In this document: positions 7,098-14,812 of the stretch, in pieces
How positions within the stretch are numbered: the first letter of the stretch is position 1
Layout of the letters: each line of letters opens with the position of its first letter
Source: Acinetobacter sp.
Lineage (GTDB): Bacteria; Pseudomonadota; Gammaproteobacteria; Pseudomonadales; Moraxellaceae
DNA length: 24,056 nucleotides
Assembly: GCA_030152275.1 (NCBI GenBank)
Contig: JASLHF010000238.1
Location: forward strand, 1 to 24,056
Reading direction: 5' to 3'
Notes under the pieces: generated by a model
The model's input: only the letters and a program-made list of their open reading frames with translations
Told to the model about the DNA's origin: nothing
Database searches by the model: none
Position numbers and translations under genes: made by a program

Positions 7098-8318
7098 ATG
7101 GCAACCGAAATTAAAGCACCGGTATTCCCAGAGTCAGTTGCTGACGGTACAGTTGCAACTTGGCACAAACAACCGGGTGAAGCAGTATCACGTGACGAAG
7201 TTATCTGTGATATTGAAACTGACAAAGTTGTTTTGGAAGTTGTAGCTCCTGCTGACGGTACAATTACAGAAATCGTTAAAAACGAAGGTGATACAGTTCT
7301 TTCTGCTGAAGTGATTGCAACTTTTGAAGAAGGTGCTGCTGCATCTGGCGCTGCGCAAACTCAAGCAGTTCAATCTGAAGCTCAAGTTGAACAAGCAGCT
7401 GCGCAAACTCAAGCGGGTGCTGCTCCTGTTGTTGAACGTGCACAACCAGTTGCTGATCAAGCTCCTGCTGTTCGTAAAGCATTAACTGAGTCTGGTATTG
7501 CTGCTGCTGACGTAGCAGGTACGGGTCGCGGTGGTCGCATCACTAAAGAAGATGTTGCAAATCATCAAGCGAAACCAGCTGCTCCTGCTGCTGCGCCATT
7601 AAGCGTTGCTGTAGGTGAGCGTATCGAAAAACGTGTTCCAATGACTCGTCTTCGTAAACGTGTTGCTGAACGTCTTCTTGCTGCAACTCAAGAAACTGCA
7701 ATGTTGACTACGTTTAACGAAGTGAACATGAAACCAATCATGGAAATGCGTGCACAATACAAAGATGCGTTTGAAAAACGTCACGGTGCTCGTCTTGGCT
7801 TCATGTCATTCTTCGTTAAAGCGGCAACTGAAGCGCTTAAACGCTACCCAGCGGTAAACGCTTCAATTGACGGTAATGATATTGTTTACCACGGTTTCTA
7901 TGACATCGGTGTAGCTGTATCAAGCGACCGTGGTCTAGTGGTTCCAGTACTTCGTGATACTGACCGCATGAACTATGCTGAAGTTGAAAACGGTATCCGT
8001 GCATATGCTGGTAAAGCGCGTGACGGTAAATTGGGTATCGAAGATATGACTGGCGGTACATTCACTATTACTAATGGTGGTACTTTCGGTTCATTGCTTT
8101 CTACTCCGATTTTGAACACACCGCAAACTGCAATCTTGGGTATGCACAAAATCCAAGAACGTCCTATGGCAGTAAACGGTCAAGTAGAAATCTTGCCAAT
8201 GATGTACTTAGCGCTTTCTTATGACCACCGTCTAATCGATGGTAAAGAAGCTGTAGGTTTCCTTGTAACAATCAAAGAATTGTTAGAAGAACCAGCTAAA
8301 CTCATCCTTGATCTTTAA
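7098..8318 (+). CDS. sucB: Dihydrolipoyllysine succinyltransferase, E2 of 2-oxoglutarate dehydrogenase
   Basis: Core of the 2-oxoglutarate dehydrogenase complex; transfers the succinyl group from lipoamide to CoA. It has 406 residues (E. coli 405). A single lipoyl domain (1-78) carries the lipoylated lysine Lys43 in ETDKVVLEV. A linker rich in Ala, Gln and Pro (about 79-122) follows; glutamine is unusually frequent there. The E1/E3-binding domain (about 124-157, with RKALTESGI and GTGRGGRITKEDV) is next, then the catalytic acetyltransferase domain, with His377 and Asp381 in DHRLIDG. AGGAG at 7083-7087 is the ribosome site. It lies 16 bases after sucA. A hairpin behind it separates it from lpd. 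Confidence 0.97.
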   Translation: MATEIKAPVFPESVADGTVATWHKQPGEAVSRDEVICDIETDKVVLEVVAPADGTITEIVKNEGDTVLSAEVIATFEEGAAASGAAQTQAVQSEAQVEQAAAQTQAGAAPVVERAQPVADQAPAVRKALTESGIAAADVAGTGRGGRITKEDVANHQAKPAAPAAAPLSVAVGERIEKRVPMTRLRKRVAERLLAATQETAMLTTFNEVNMKPIMEMRAQYKDAFEKRHGARLGFMSFFVKAATEALKRYPAVNASIDGNDIVYHGFYDIGVAVSSDRGLVVPVLRDTDRMNYAEVENGIRAYAGKARDGKLGIEDMTGGTFTITNGGTFGSLLSTPILNTPQTAILGMHKIQERPMAVNGQVEILPMMYLALSYDHRLIDGKEAVGFLVTIKELLEEPAKLILDL

Positions 8319-8334
8319 TACTTCAGAATAATGC

Positions 8335-8368
8335 AATGGGCTTAGAGTGATCCTCTAAGCCCATTTTT
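8335..8368 (+). terminator. Terminator-like hairpin between sucB and lpd (possible attenuator)
   Basis: AATGGGCTTAGAG (8335-8347) pairs perfectly over 13 bases with CTCTAAGCCCATT (8353-8365) around the loop TGATC, and the stem runs into five T (8364-8368). The lpd ribosome site GGAG begins at the very next base (8369). A full or partial stop here would lower lpd relative to sucAB, or the stem could shape mRNA ends. Confidence 0.75.
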
Positions 8369-8378
8369 GGAGATACAC

Positions 8379-9809
8379 ATGTCTCAATTTGATTTAGTTG
8401 TTATTGGTGGCGGTCCTGGCGGTTATGAAGCTGCGATTCGCGCTGCTCAATTAGGCTTTAAAGTAGCTTGTATTGAAAAACGTATTCATAAAGGTAAACC
8501 GTCTTTAGGCGGTACTTGCTTAAACGTGGGCTGTATCCCATCTAAAGCATTGCTTGATTCTTCACACCGTTATGAAGATACAGTGCATCATTTAGATGAT
8601 CACGGTATTACAACAGGTGAAGTGAAGTTTGATCTTGCAAAACTGCTTGACCGTAAAGACAAAATTGTAAACCAATTAACAATGGGTATTGATGGCCTGC
8701 TTAAAGGCAACGGTATCGAATGGTTAAAAGGTACAGGTAAATTACTTGCAGGCAAGAAAGTTGAGTTTGTGTCTCACGAAGGTGAAACTCAAATTTTAGA
8801 ACCTAAATATGTAATTCTTGCATCTGGTTCTGTGCCTGTAAATATTCCTGTTGCTCCTGTAGATCAAGACATTATTGTTGACTCTACTGGCGCGCTTGAG
8901 TTCCCAGAAGTGCCTAAACGTCTTGGCGTAATCGGCGCGGGTGTAATTGGTCTTGAACTTGGTTCAGTATGGCGCCGTCTAGGTGCTGAAGTTGTTGTAT
9001 TTGAAGCAATGGACGCATTCTTGCCAATGGCTGATAAAGCTTTGGCAAAAGACTACCAAAAAGTATTAACTAAACAAGGTCTTGATATCCGTGTTGGCGC
9101 TAAAGTTGCTGGTACAGAAGTAAATGGCCGTGAAGTTACTGTTAAGTACACTCAAGGCGGCGAAGACAAAACTCAAACTTTCGATAAATTGATCGTTTGT
9201 GTTGGCCGTAAAGCATATGCAGAAGGTTTATTGGCTGAAGATTCAGGCATTAAACTCACTGAACGCGGTCTAGTTGAAGTAAACGATTGGTGTGCCACTT
9301 CTGTTGAAGGCGTGTACGCAATTGGTGACTTGGTACGTGGTCCAATGCTTGCACATAAAGCAATGGAAGAAGGCGTAATGGCTGTTGAACGTATGCACGG
9401 TCACGCAGCTCAAGTGAACTACGACACAATCATTTCTGTCATCTACACACACCCAGAAGCGGCGTGGGTTGGTTTAACAGAAGAGCAAGCGAAAGAAAAA
9501 GGCCACGAAGTTAAAACGGGTCAATTTGGTTTCGCTGCAAATGGCCGTGCAATGGCTGCTGGCGAAAACGCAGGCTTTGTTAAGTTTGTTGCTGATGCAA
9601 AAACTGACCGTTTATTGGGCATGCACGTGATTGGACCTGCTGCGTCTGATATCGTACACCAAGGTATGATTGCACTTGAGTTTGTATCTTCTGTGGAAGA
9701 TCTGCAGTTGATGACTTTTGGTCACCCAACATTCTCTGAAGTCGTTCATGAAGCTGCACTTGCAGTGGATGGTCGTGCGATTCACGCGATTCAGCGTAAA
9801 CGCAAATAA
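8379..9809 (+). CDS. lpd: Dihydrolipoyl dehydrogenase (E3)
   Basis: Flavoenzyme that reoxidises dihydrolipoamide with NAD+ for 2-oxoglutarate dehydrogenase and possibly other lipoyl complexes. The ATG at 8379 is preceded by GGAGAT at 8369-8374; a TTG 12 bases upstream is in frame but overlaps the hairpin T-run and is unlikely. It has 476 residues (E. coli 474). The N-terminal FAD motif GGGPGG lies at 10-15. The redox disulfide is Cys47/Cys52 in GGTCLNVGC. A second Rossmann motif GAGVIGLELG binds NAD. His449 and Glu454 in HPTFSE are the catalytic dyad from the partner subunit. It ends at a strong terminator, so sucCD is a separate transcript. Confidence 0.97.
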   Translation: MSQFDLVVIGGGPGGYEAAIRAAQLGFKVACIEKRIHKGKPSLGGTCLNVGCIPSKALLDSSHRYEDTVHHLDDHGITTGEVKFDLAKLLDRKDKIVNQLTMGIDGLLKGNGIEWLKGTGKLLAGKKVEFVSHEGETQILEPKYVILASGSVPVNIPVAPVDQDIIVDSTGALEFPEVPKRLGVIGAGVIGLELGSVWRRLGAEVVVFEAMDAFLPMADKALAKDYQKVLTKQGLDIRVGAKVAGTEVNGREVTVKYTQGGEDKTQTFDKLIVCVGRKAYAEGLLAEDSGIKLTERGLVEVNDWCATSVEGVYAIGDLVRGPMLAHKAMEEGVMAVERMHGHAAQVNYDTIISVIYTHPEAAWVGLTEEQAKEKGHEVKTGQFGFAANGRAMAAGENAGFVKFVADAKTDRLLGMHVIGPAASDIVHQGMIALEFVSSVEDLQLMTFGHPTFSEVVHEAALAVDGRAIHAIQRKRK

Positions 9810-9819
9810 GAAATTGAAG

Positions 9820-9844
9820 AGAGCGGCTTAGGCCGCTCTTTTTT
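9820..9844 (+). terminator. Rho-independent terminator of sucAB-lpd
   Basis: AGAGCGGC (9820-9827) pairs with GCCGCTCT (9832-9839) around the loop TTAG, followed by a T-run at 9839-9844. It begins ten bases after the lpd stop. Confidence 0.92.
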
Positions 9845-9865
9845 GTTTAAAGAGGTTGTTTTTAT

Positions 9866-9894
9866 TTGAACAATCATCTAAAAATAAAGATAAG
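9866..9894 (+). promoter_or_regulatory. Candidate promoter for sucCD
   Basis: TTGAAC (9866-9871) and GATAAG (9889-9894) are 17 bases apart, each matching four of six consensus positions, between the lpd terminator and sucC. The position supports it more than the match does. Confidence 0.4.
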
Positions 9895-9978
9895 AAACAT
9901 TGAATAACATTGGGCTGATGAGATTAATCAGCACCAGACAGGCAATAACAAAGCGAAAAATCAGTAAAAAGGTAAACA

Positions 9979-11145
9979 ATGAATCTACACGAGTATCAAG
10001 CCAAAGCGTTATTAAAAAAATACGGAATGCCGGTACAGGAAGGCATTTTAGCAACCAATTCAGCCGAAACCGTGAAAGCCTTTGAGCAGCTGGGGGGTAA
10101 ATTTGCCGTTTTAAAGGCGCAGGTGCATGCCGGTGGGCGCGGGAAGGCTGGCGGTGTCAAGGTGGTCAAATCTGCACAGGAAGCCGCTGATTATGCCAAT
10201 AGCATCCTTGGCACACGTTTGGTCACCTATCAAACAGATGCCAATGGTCAGCCGGTCAACAGCATCTTAGTGGCCGAAGATGTTTATCCTGTTGAACGTG
10301 AACTGTATTTAGGCGCAGTAGTGGACCGTTCCAGCCGCCGAGTGACTTTTATGGCATCGACTGAAGGCGGTGTGGAAATTGAAAAAGTTGCAGAAGAAAC
10401 ACCAGAAAAAATTATTAAGGTTGAGGTTGATCCCTTGGTTGGGCTGATGCCGTTTCAGGCGCGTGAAGTTGCCTTTGCTTTAAATCTTAAAAATGATCAG
10501 ATCAATCAATTTGTTAAAATTATGACTGCGGCTTATCAGGCATTCATTGAAAATGATTTTGCGCTGTTTGAAATTAATCCGCTGTCTGTGCGTGAAAACG
10601 GTGAAATTTTATGTGTCGACGCCAAAGTGGGTATTGACTCTAATGCGCTGTACCGCTTGCCTGAAATTGCTGCCATGCGCGACAAATCGCAAGAAAATGA
10701 GCGTGAGCTGAAAGCTTCAGAACATGATCTAAACTATGTGGCGCTGGAAGGCAATATTGGCTGTATGGTCAATGGCGCCGGTCTTGCCATGGCAACCATG
10801 GACATTATTAAGCTGTATGGCGGCCAGCCTGCAAACTTCCTTGATGTAGGCGGCGGCGCAACGAAAGAGCGTGTCATTGAAGCGTTCAAAATTATTCTCT
10901 CAGATGCTTCTGTTAAAGGTGTGCTGATTAATATTTTCGGCGGCATTGTGCGCTGCGACATGATTGCAGAAGCAATTATTGCTGCAGTGCAGGAAGTCAA
11001 TGTGACTGTGCCTGTGGTGGTGCGTTTAGAAGGCAATAATGCTGAACTGGGCGCAAAACTGCTGGATGAATCAGGTTTGACTTTAATTTCAGCCAGCGGT
11101 TTGGCTGATGCCGCGGAAAAAATTGTTGCTACAGTGAAAGCATAA
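9979..11145 (+). CDS. sucC: Succinyl-CoA synthetase beta subunit
   Basis: ATP-grasp subunit of succinyl-CoA synthetase (ADP-forming), which conserves succinyl-CoA energy as a nucleoside triphosphate. It has 388 residues, the same as E. coli. The start MNLHEYQAKALL, the glycine-rich GGRGKAGGVK segment of the ATP-grasp domain, FEINPLSV and VDAKVGID (Mg/nucleotide ligands) and the GNIGCMVNGAGLAMATMD signature are all present. AAGG lies six bases before the ATG. Codon use differs from sucAB and lpd: GGC and AAT are common here, whereas GGT and AAC dominate there. It sits 13 bases ahead of sucD. Confidence 0.97.
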   Translation: MNLHEYQAKALLKKYGMPVQEGILATNSAETVKAFEQLGGKFAVLKAQVHAGGRGKAGGVKVVKSAQEAADYANSILGTRLVTYQTDANGQPVNSILVAEDVYPVERELYLGAVVDRSSRRVTFMASTEGGVEIEKVAEETPEKIIKVEVDPLVGLMPFQAREVAFALNLKNDQINQFVKIMTAAYQAFIENDFALFEINPLSVRENGEILCVDAKVGIDSNALYRLPEIAAMRDKSQENERELKASEHDLNYVALEGNIGCMVNGAGLAMATMDIIKLYGGQPANFLDVGGGATKERVIEAFKIILSDASVKGVLINIFGGIVRCDMIAEAIIAAVQEVNVTVPVVVRLEGNNAELGAKLLDESGLTLISASGLADAAEKIVATVKA

Positions 11146-11158
11146 GGGAGTATCAAGC

Positions 11159-12049
11159 ATGAGCGTATTAGTAAATAAAGACACAAAAGTTTTGGTACAG
11201 GGTTTTACTGGCAAAAACGGCACATTTCATTCTGAGCAGTCGATTGCTTATGGCACCAAAGTTGTGGGCGGTGTGACACCGGGCAAAGGCGGCCAAACCC
11301 ATTTAGACTTGCCGGTGTTTAACACCATGAAAGAAGCCGTAAAAGAGACAGGCGCTAATGCTACATCAATCTATGTGCCGGCACCTTTTGTACTGGATTC
11401 GATTATTGAATCAATTGATTCGGGCATTGAATTAATTGTGGTCATCACTGAAGGCGTACCGACCTTAGATATGCTCAAAGCCAAGCGTTATTTAGAAACT
11501 TATGGCAATAATGCACGTCTGATTGGGCCAAACTGTCCGGGCATTATTACGCCGGGTGAATGCAAGATTGGCATTATGCCAGGCCATATCCATCAGCCGG
11601 GCAAAATTGGCATCATTTCACGTTCAGGTACCTTAACCTATGAAGCGGTAGCGCAAACGACTAAGCTTGGTTTGGGCCAGTCGACGTGTATTGGTATTGG
11701 CGGTGATCCAATTCCGGGCATGAACCAAATTGACTGCTTAAAACTGTTCCAAGAAGATCCGCAAACCGAAGCGATCATTATGATTGGCGAGATTGGCGGT
11801 ACGGCAGAAGAAGAAGCGGCTGAATATATTCAGTCACATGTGACCAAGCCTGTTGTGGGTTATATTGCAGGTGTGACTGCGCCAAAAGGCAAGCGCATGG
11901 GGCATGCAGGCGCGATTATTTCTGGCGGTAAAGGTACAGCAGAAGAAAAATTTGCGGCCTTTGAAAAAGCAGGGATGGCGTATACACGCAGCCCAGCTGA
12001 ATTGGGCTCAACCATGTTAAAAGTTTTGCAGAGCAAAGGTTTAGCTTAA
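11159..12049 (+). CDS. sucD: Succinyl-CoA synthetase alpha subunit
   Basis: CoA-binding and phosphohistidine subunit of succinyl-CoA synthetase. It has 296 residues (E. coli 289). The CoA-binding loop GFTGKNGTFH (15-24) is followed by GPNCPGIITP (123-132). His249 in MGHAGAIISGGKGTA is the phosphorylated histidine (E. coli His246). GGGAG precedes the ATG by eight bases. The gene shares the GGC-rich codon use of sucC and ends the operon, followed by two terminators. Confidence 0.97.
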   Translation: MSVLVNKDTKVLVQGFTGKNGTFHSEQSIAYGTKVVGGVTPGKGGQTHLDLPVFNTMKEAVKETGANATSIYVPAPFVLDSIIESIDSGIELIVVITEGVPTLDMLKAKRYLETYGNNARLIGPNCPGIITPGECKIGIMPGHIHQPGKIGIISRSGTLTYEAVAQTTKLGLGQSTCIGIGGDPIPGMNQIDCLKLFQEDPQTEAIIMIGEIGGTAEEEAAEYIQSHVTKPVVGYIAGVTAPKGKRMGHAGAIISGGKGTAEEKFAAFEKAGMAYTRSPAELGSTMLKVLQSKGLA

Positions 12050-12066
12050 TCGCAAGCTGTACTGAG

Positions 12067-12092
12067 CGGCTGTTTAAAAATAGCCGTTTTTT
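12067..12092 (+). terminator. First terminator after sucD
   Basis: CGGCTG (12067-12072) pairs with TAGCCG (12081-12086), including one G-T pair, and six T follow at 12087-12092. Confidence 0.75.
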
Positions 12093-12103
12093 GAATCTCA
12101 TAT

Positions 12104-12138
12104 CAAAGAAAAACCCCTTTAGCAGGGGTTTTTCTTTG
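12104..12138. terminator. Second, bidirectional terminator after sucD
   Basis: A perfect 15-base-pair stem joins 12104-12118 and 12124-12138 (CCCCT/AGGGG at the tip, loop TTAGC). A- and T-rich arms allow action on both strands. It insulates sucCD from pgaA. Confidence 0.85.
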
Positions 12139-12276
12139 CCTAAAATTTACCATTTATAAAAAATAATAATGAAAACTCAATTAAAAAGTTAATTTCTCAA
12201 TCTATCAAAATTTAGTAAATAATTGCTTACAAATTGGCATATTATGTTTAATAAAATCACAATATATGAACTATAG

Positions 12277-12292
12277 TGTGAAACACATCACA
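12277..12292. promoter_or_regulatory. CRP/Vfr-type binding box upstream of pgaA
   Basis: TGTGA (12277-12281), six bases, then TCACA (12288-12292): both half-sites are perfect matches to the cAMP receptor protein consensus. Possible -10 elements TATAAC (12307-12312) and TTAAAC (12313-12318) follow, and no good -35 is present at the usual distance. The centre lies about 71 bases before the pgaA start. Function is inferred from sequence only. Confidence 0.5.
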
Positions 12293-12355
12293 TAACAAAG
12301 ATGTGCTATAACTTAAACCCTAAATAAAAGTTGCTTACATTAGTGCGAATAATCA

Positions 12356-14812
12356 ATGAATTATAATCTACGTTTTTCACATTTATGTGTCTTTTCTGTT
12401 TGTACTGCGTTTCAAATTCATGTCTATGCAGCCGTGCCTGATGAACTGCGGGAACACAGCGTGATCAGTATCCGTCAAGGTAAAGTTGATCAAGGACTCA
12501 GTGAATTGAAAGCGCTGCTGCAGCAGTATCCGGATAATCAAAAACTGATCGCGGATTACACTGTATTGAGCTATGTCCACGGCAAGTTCGCAGTTTCAGA
12601 TGAGGCGTTCTTCAGTCAGATTAATCCGCAGACATTTCCAGACTATGGCAAAGTCAGTGTGCTGCGCGCACTGAGGGATTTGCAGCATTATGACAGCGCG
12701 CTGATCTGGGCGCGAAAGTTTGATCAAGCTGCGCCCGCGCAAGAGTGGAAGATTTGGCAAGGTGTACTTTTGGCTGAATCGGGTCAGAAAATGCAAGCGC
12801 AAAAGCTGTTGCAGGATGTGAAAATGCAGGGGCTGAGTGCAGACTATCTGACGCAGCTGTCTTATGCTTACCGTATAGTTGATATGCCCGCAGATGCACT
12901 AAATGCTGCTGATTTATCACTGCAGCAAAAGCAAACACGAGATGCGCAGGAACAGTATGTGCTGGCTTTGCTGGCCAATAGTGATTTTATCAAGGCGCAG
13001 GAGTACATAAACCGCTGGCAAATGAATGCCGCGATGCCGCAAGTACAGCATGCATTAAAGATGGCGGATTTTACGCAGCGCATTCAGCAGGGCATACAGG
13101 CGTCAAAAAATGCATTAAATATGAAACGCGGTGAGACTGCGAATATTGCTTTAGATAAGGTGTTGGCCGACATGCAGGCTTATGAGTTGCAGCTGCCGGA
13201 TGACATTAATGCGCGGCGCAAGTTTTACCATGAATATATCTTTGCATTGAATGCGCGTGGAAATGCAGCTCAGGCGGTTGCGCAAGTACCCAAAACACAG
13301 CAGGATGAAATGGCGCAGCCAGCCTATGTGCGTCATGCGCTGGCGGATAGCTATTTAAAGCTGCGCAAGCCGAAACAGGCAGAGATTTTGTATAAGAGCC
13401 TGTTTGCAGAAAAAAATTATGCAGACTTTAATGTTTATTCTGGACTGTATTACAGCTTAATTGAACAGGAAAAATTTAAAGAAGGTGACCAGTTGATTCA
13501 GCAGATGGATCAGCTGTTGCCTACTTATGTTTATAGCAGTGCAAAAGGGGTTGATAAAGCGCCGCATGAAGATCGGCAGGAATATTTTGCGCTGAAAGGG
13601 CTGAACTATGCATACCGTAATGAGCAGGCTAAAGCGGAAGCTTATTTTAATGAATTAAATACTAAAGCGCCAGGCAATATCAGCTATTTAAATAATTTGG
13701 CGCAAATTCAGCGCTGGCGGGAAAAACCGGAACAGTCACAGCAAACAATTAGCCAGCTGAGCAGTCTGGAGCCTGAAGATCAGAGTAGCCAGATTAATCA
13801 GATGCAGAATGCGCAAGCAATGGATCAAATTCAGTCATGGCGCGCATTTAATCAGTATCTGATGCTGACAGCGGGTCAAGACACTGGTGTACTGGAAAGC
13901 AAAAAAGAGCTTGAAGACCGTAACCGTCCCACTATTCAGCATCAAAGCACTTGGGGTAAAAGCACTTCAGATAATCAGGATATCTTAGGCCGTTTAAAAG
14001 GTACGCGTGAACTGGAAAGCAGTACACGGCTGAATAGCCCTTGGATTTACGATAATTTTCGCCTATTTGCAGATTACAGCGAGCGCTGGTCAAATTATGA
14101 AAGCGGAAAGCTTAAAGATAAGCGCATTGGTGCAGGTGCAGAGTGGTCAGACAACCGAAAAACAGCATCGGCGATGCTCTCGCAAAATACTGATGGCGAA
14201 CACACTGGCGTTGAATTGAATTGGTCACAGTGGCTGAATGACCACTGGAATTATAATTTAGGCTATAACAGCCAAGCTGATATTCCGCTGCAGGCGCTGG
14301 CTCAAGGCCATGAAGGCCAGTCTTACAATATGGGCTTGAACTGGCAGGCCAATGAATCGCGCAAGGCTGGCCTTGGCTATCAATATACCGACATAGATGA
14401 TGGAAATAAGCGTCAGGAAGCATCGGGCTATTTCAAGCAGCAGTTCCAGCAGTCACCGCATCATATCAGCAGTGCAGTACTGCGCGGCTATTACGGGCAT
14501 AACACTGCAGATTTGAATGTGCCGTATTTTAACCCTGAAAACAGTTACAGCGCTGAAATCAGTTTGGTGCATGACTGGATGACATGGCGCCAATATGAAC
14601 GTCACTTTAGCCAGCATTTTGAAGCCACGGCAGGCACATACCGCCAAACCGGCTTTAGCAATAAGCCGATTTACAATCTTTATTATCAGCATGACTGGAA
14701 GCTTTCGCGCACTTGGGGGCTGAACTATGGTATTGGCTGGGGTTCCCATCCCTATGACGGCGTAGATGAAAAAAGAACATATGCAGTATTTGGCTTTGAG
14801 GGGCGCTTTTAA
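12356..14812 (+). CDS. pgaA: PNAG outer-membrane export porin PgaA
   Basis: Exports partly deacetylated poly-N-acetylglucosamine across the outer membrane. It has 818 residues (E. coli 807). A signal peptide (1-25/26, ending VYAA) is followed by a long periplasmic alpha-helical region with tetratricopeptide-like repeats (about 27-480). The C-terminal part, from about residue 530, has alternating aromatic/polar strands typical of a beta-barrel and ends in phenylalanine (FGFEGRF), as outer-membrane proteins do. No clear ribosome site precedes the ATG, which may limit expression. The stop overlaps the pgaB start as TAATG. The 215-base AT-rich upstream gap contains a CRP-type box and a repeated TTGCTTACA (12223 and 12331). 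Confidence 0.94.
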   Translation: MNYNLRFSHLCVFSVCTAFQIHVYAAVPDELREHSVISIRQGKVDQGLSELKALLQQYPDNQKLIADYTVLSYVHGKFAVSDEAFFSQINPQTFPDYGKVSVLRALRDLQHYDSALIWARKFDQAAPAQEWKIWQGVLLAESGQKMQAQKLLQDVKMQGLSADYLTQLSYAYRIVDMPADALNAADLSLQQKQTRDAQEQYVLALLANSDFIKAQEYINRWQMNAAMPQVQHALKMADFTQRIQQGIQASKNALNMKRGETANIALDKVLADMQAYELQLPDDINARRKFYHEYIFALNARGNAAQAVAQVPKTQQDEMAQPAYVRHALADSYLKLRKPKQAEILYKSLFAEKNYADFNVYSGLYYSLIEQEKFKEGDQLIQQMDQLLPTYVYSSAKGVDKAPHEDRQEYFALKGLNYAYRNEQAKAEAYFNELNTKAPGNISYLNNLAQIQRWREKPEQSQQTISQLSSLEPEDQSSQINQMQNAQAMDQIQSWRAFNQYLMLTAGQDTGVLESKKELEDRNRPTIQHQSTWGKSTSDNQDILGRLKGTRELESSTRLNSPWIYDNFRLFADYSERWSNYESGKLKDKRIGAGAEWSDNRKTASAMLSQNTDGEHTGVELNWSQWLNDHWNYNLGYNSQADIPLQALAQGHEGQSYNMGLNWQANESRKAGLGYQYTDIDDGNKRQEASGYFKQQFQQSPHHISSAVLRGYYGHNTADLNVPYFNPENSYSAEISLVHDWMTWRQYERHFSQHFEATAGTYRQTGFSNKPIYNLYYQHDWKLSRTWGLNYGIGWGSHPYDGVDEKRTYAVFGFEGRF

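Noticed and set aside
8367..8378. TTG start giving lpd four extra residues
   Set aside because: It lies in the hairpin T-run and overlaps the ribosome site that serves the ATG at 8379.
9900..10085. 61-codon + strand ORF overlapping the start of sucC
   Set aside because: It overlaps sucC in another frame, has no family features and begins in the sucC leader.
10734..11186. 150-codon - strand ORF opposite sucC
   Set aside because: It is fully antisense to a well-supported gene; the open frame follows from sucC codon use.
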